The translations under genes and the position numbers were made by a program. From NCBI GenBank assembly GCA_910592005.1, contig CAJVPP010001671.1:1-18581 (forward strand): a stretch of 18,581 bases of DNA, written 5' to 3'. Position 1 is the first letter of the stretch. Each line of letters starts with the position of its first letter. Below are positions 17,355 to 18,581 of the stretch, in pieces. The notes under the pieces are model-generated. The model ran no database searches. It was not told where the DNA came from and was given only the letters and a program-made list of their open reading frames with translations. The DNA comes from Funneliformis mosseae (Eukaryota; Glomeromycota; Glomeromycetes; Glomerales; Glomeraceae).

Positions 17355-18581
17355 TAAATATCTCGTGGGATGATCATCAAATCAAAGAAGGTTCTTTTTC
17401 TCTTGTACAATCAAATCATCGAAACCATCCATACATCTCAATCAAACAATTCATATGTTTATTATTATTTAGACCCGGATCAATATAGTACCACGTACTC
17501 TAGCACAGATCAGTCTCTTTTAAGTAATTTATACTAACCTTCCTATTGCAGTTAAGATTAATAAGCTTTTTTTACTAGGTAATCATTTGAATGAATGCCA
17601 CCAAATTGACATTGTTCTAATTTTGACATTTTTTTCCTTACGAAAATCGATGGCCTCTGCCACCTCGTAGCGTGTAATATATCCGCAGCAAAACCGCGCG
17701 GCATTAAGATCGAGGCATTTTGAATCGTATGAGTGATCTCGTCACATTTATATCACATTTAATTTTTTTTCTTGTATTACAAACAAGTAATTATATATAA
17801 ACAAGAGATTTTTTTTTTTTTTTTCTTTCTAAAAGGTATTTTTAAGAAGATATTCTTTTTATGGAATTGGCATTGTTACAATCGCATTGTTGAAAAAAAA
17901 AACCCAAACAATTATGTTGTTTGTACAGGCAATATTTATTTATTTATTACGTTGGCCCTTGGCCTACGAGAGGGTACGCGGAACCGAGAAATGAGTATAA
18001 TTATGGTCATTATTATACCTTAATGAGTTTTTGTTAATCTTAAAAAAGTCTTTATAAAGCTTATTATATGCTTATTGAACGGGCTTATGGTCATCATCAA
18101 CCTTAAAAAGATTCCCTTTTGAAATAATTAAAATAAAAATTTCTTGGAGATCCCCATACTCGTAAAGATAATTTTTTTTTAAATTTAGTTCAATAGGTTT
18201 TTAATTTATGTATTGTGTATTGTAGAAAAAAAAAATTACGCGAAGTAACCTTGACTTTATTTGTGCGTTTGATTATGTACATTGAAAATCTTTACGAAAC
18301 ACGTTTTCAACCCGATTTTATTTGTTCGAATTTTTTTAAGTACAAAATTGAACCAAATCGAGCTAGTGATATTTTTTTTTTTCCTGTTCATTGCTTGTTT
18401 ATTTCTCAAGAACCCTGCAAAATAAAAAAAAAATTTTTTTTTTTTTTTTCGTAAAAAATCAGGATTATTTTCTTGTTTATGAAACATAAAAATAAAAAAA
18501 AACCAATCGAGGTGAGAATTTTTTTTTTTTTTAATGAAGGCCTTTCAAGATTAATTAAAATAAACTCGTTTTTTTTTTTTT

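Larger units (their letters stand above)
16879..18581. other. Non-coding right end, 1.7 kb
   Basis: I see no convincing gene. Bases about 16955-17100 and 17641-17735 are clearly richer in G and C than their surroundings, with the latter including CCGCGCGG. Two E2F-type motifs lie at 17255 and 17342. The rest is T- and A-tract rich to the end of the window. The GC-richer patches may be transposon fragments, ncRNA or isolated exons of a gene that continues outside. Confidence 0.45.

Noticed and set aside
18215..18487. Overlapping 76-79-codon frames on both strands at the right end
   Set aside because: Both read through A/T homopolymers with no recognisable protein features.
1..18581. tRNA, rRNA or CRISPR-like elements
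   Set aside because: No T-loop GGTTCRANTCC signature, rRNA-like segment or spaced direct repeats with unique spacers were seen on either strand by eye.

Overview
The window reads as AT-rich nuclear DNA of an early-diverging fungus, most likely a Rhizophagus-type arbuscular mycorrhizal fungus (Glomeromycotina). The reasons are the many long A/T homopolymers, short GT-AG introns (88 and 92 bases), a fungal phi-type glutathione transferase, and above all four F-box proteins with the opening LP-[ED/SD]-C-[LIV]-REI and the block LL-x-N-x-x-[WF]-x-C followed by ILW-[RK]-x-P that I associate with the very large F-box families of these fungi. A BED-finger hAT transposase relic fits the same setting. 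The species is an inference; no search was run.

Layout. Bases 1-807 are AT-rich with a long palindrome and a 20-bp tandem repeat. Bases 808-2000 (minus) hold a truncated hAT transposase relic whose only in-frame stops are TGA, each where a Trp is expected or plausible. A block of palindromic GGATATC-like repeats follows at 2575-2666. A two-exon glutathione transferase gene (3099-3843, plus) converges with an F-box gene (3979-5139, minus). Two tandem F-box paralogues come next (5817-7301 and 8115-9578, both minus). The second is divergent from a fourth F-box gene (10103-11707, plus) that carries a GAT-microsatellite-encoded acidic tract. About 2.7 kb without a convincing gene follows. Then comes a two-exon minus-strand gene (14400-15445) for a basic protein of unknown function. 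The final 3.1 kb is again non-coding, with homopolymers, small islands richer in G and C, and E2F-like sites.

How the parts fit. The four F-box proteins would act as substrate receptors of SCF ubiquitin ligases and look like a local birth-and-death cluster. The glutathione transferase is a stand-alone detoxification gene. There is no operon-like logic and I find no multi-gene defence, secretion or biosynthetic system. The observations most worth following are the TGA-for-Trp pattern in the hAT relic, A-tracts of up to 23 bases directly upstream of several start codons, and three identical TTTTGGCGGGAAA motifs plus a TTCGCGAA site in the non-coding right half.
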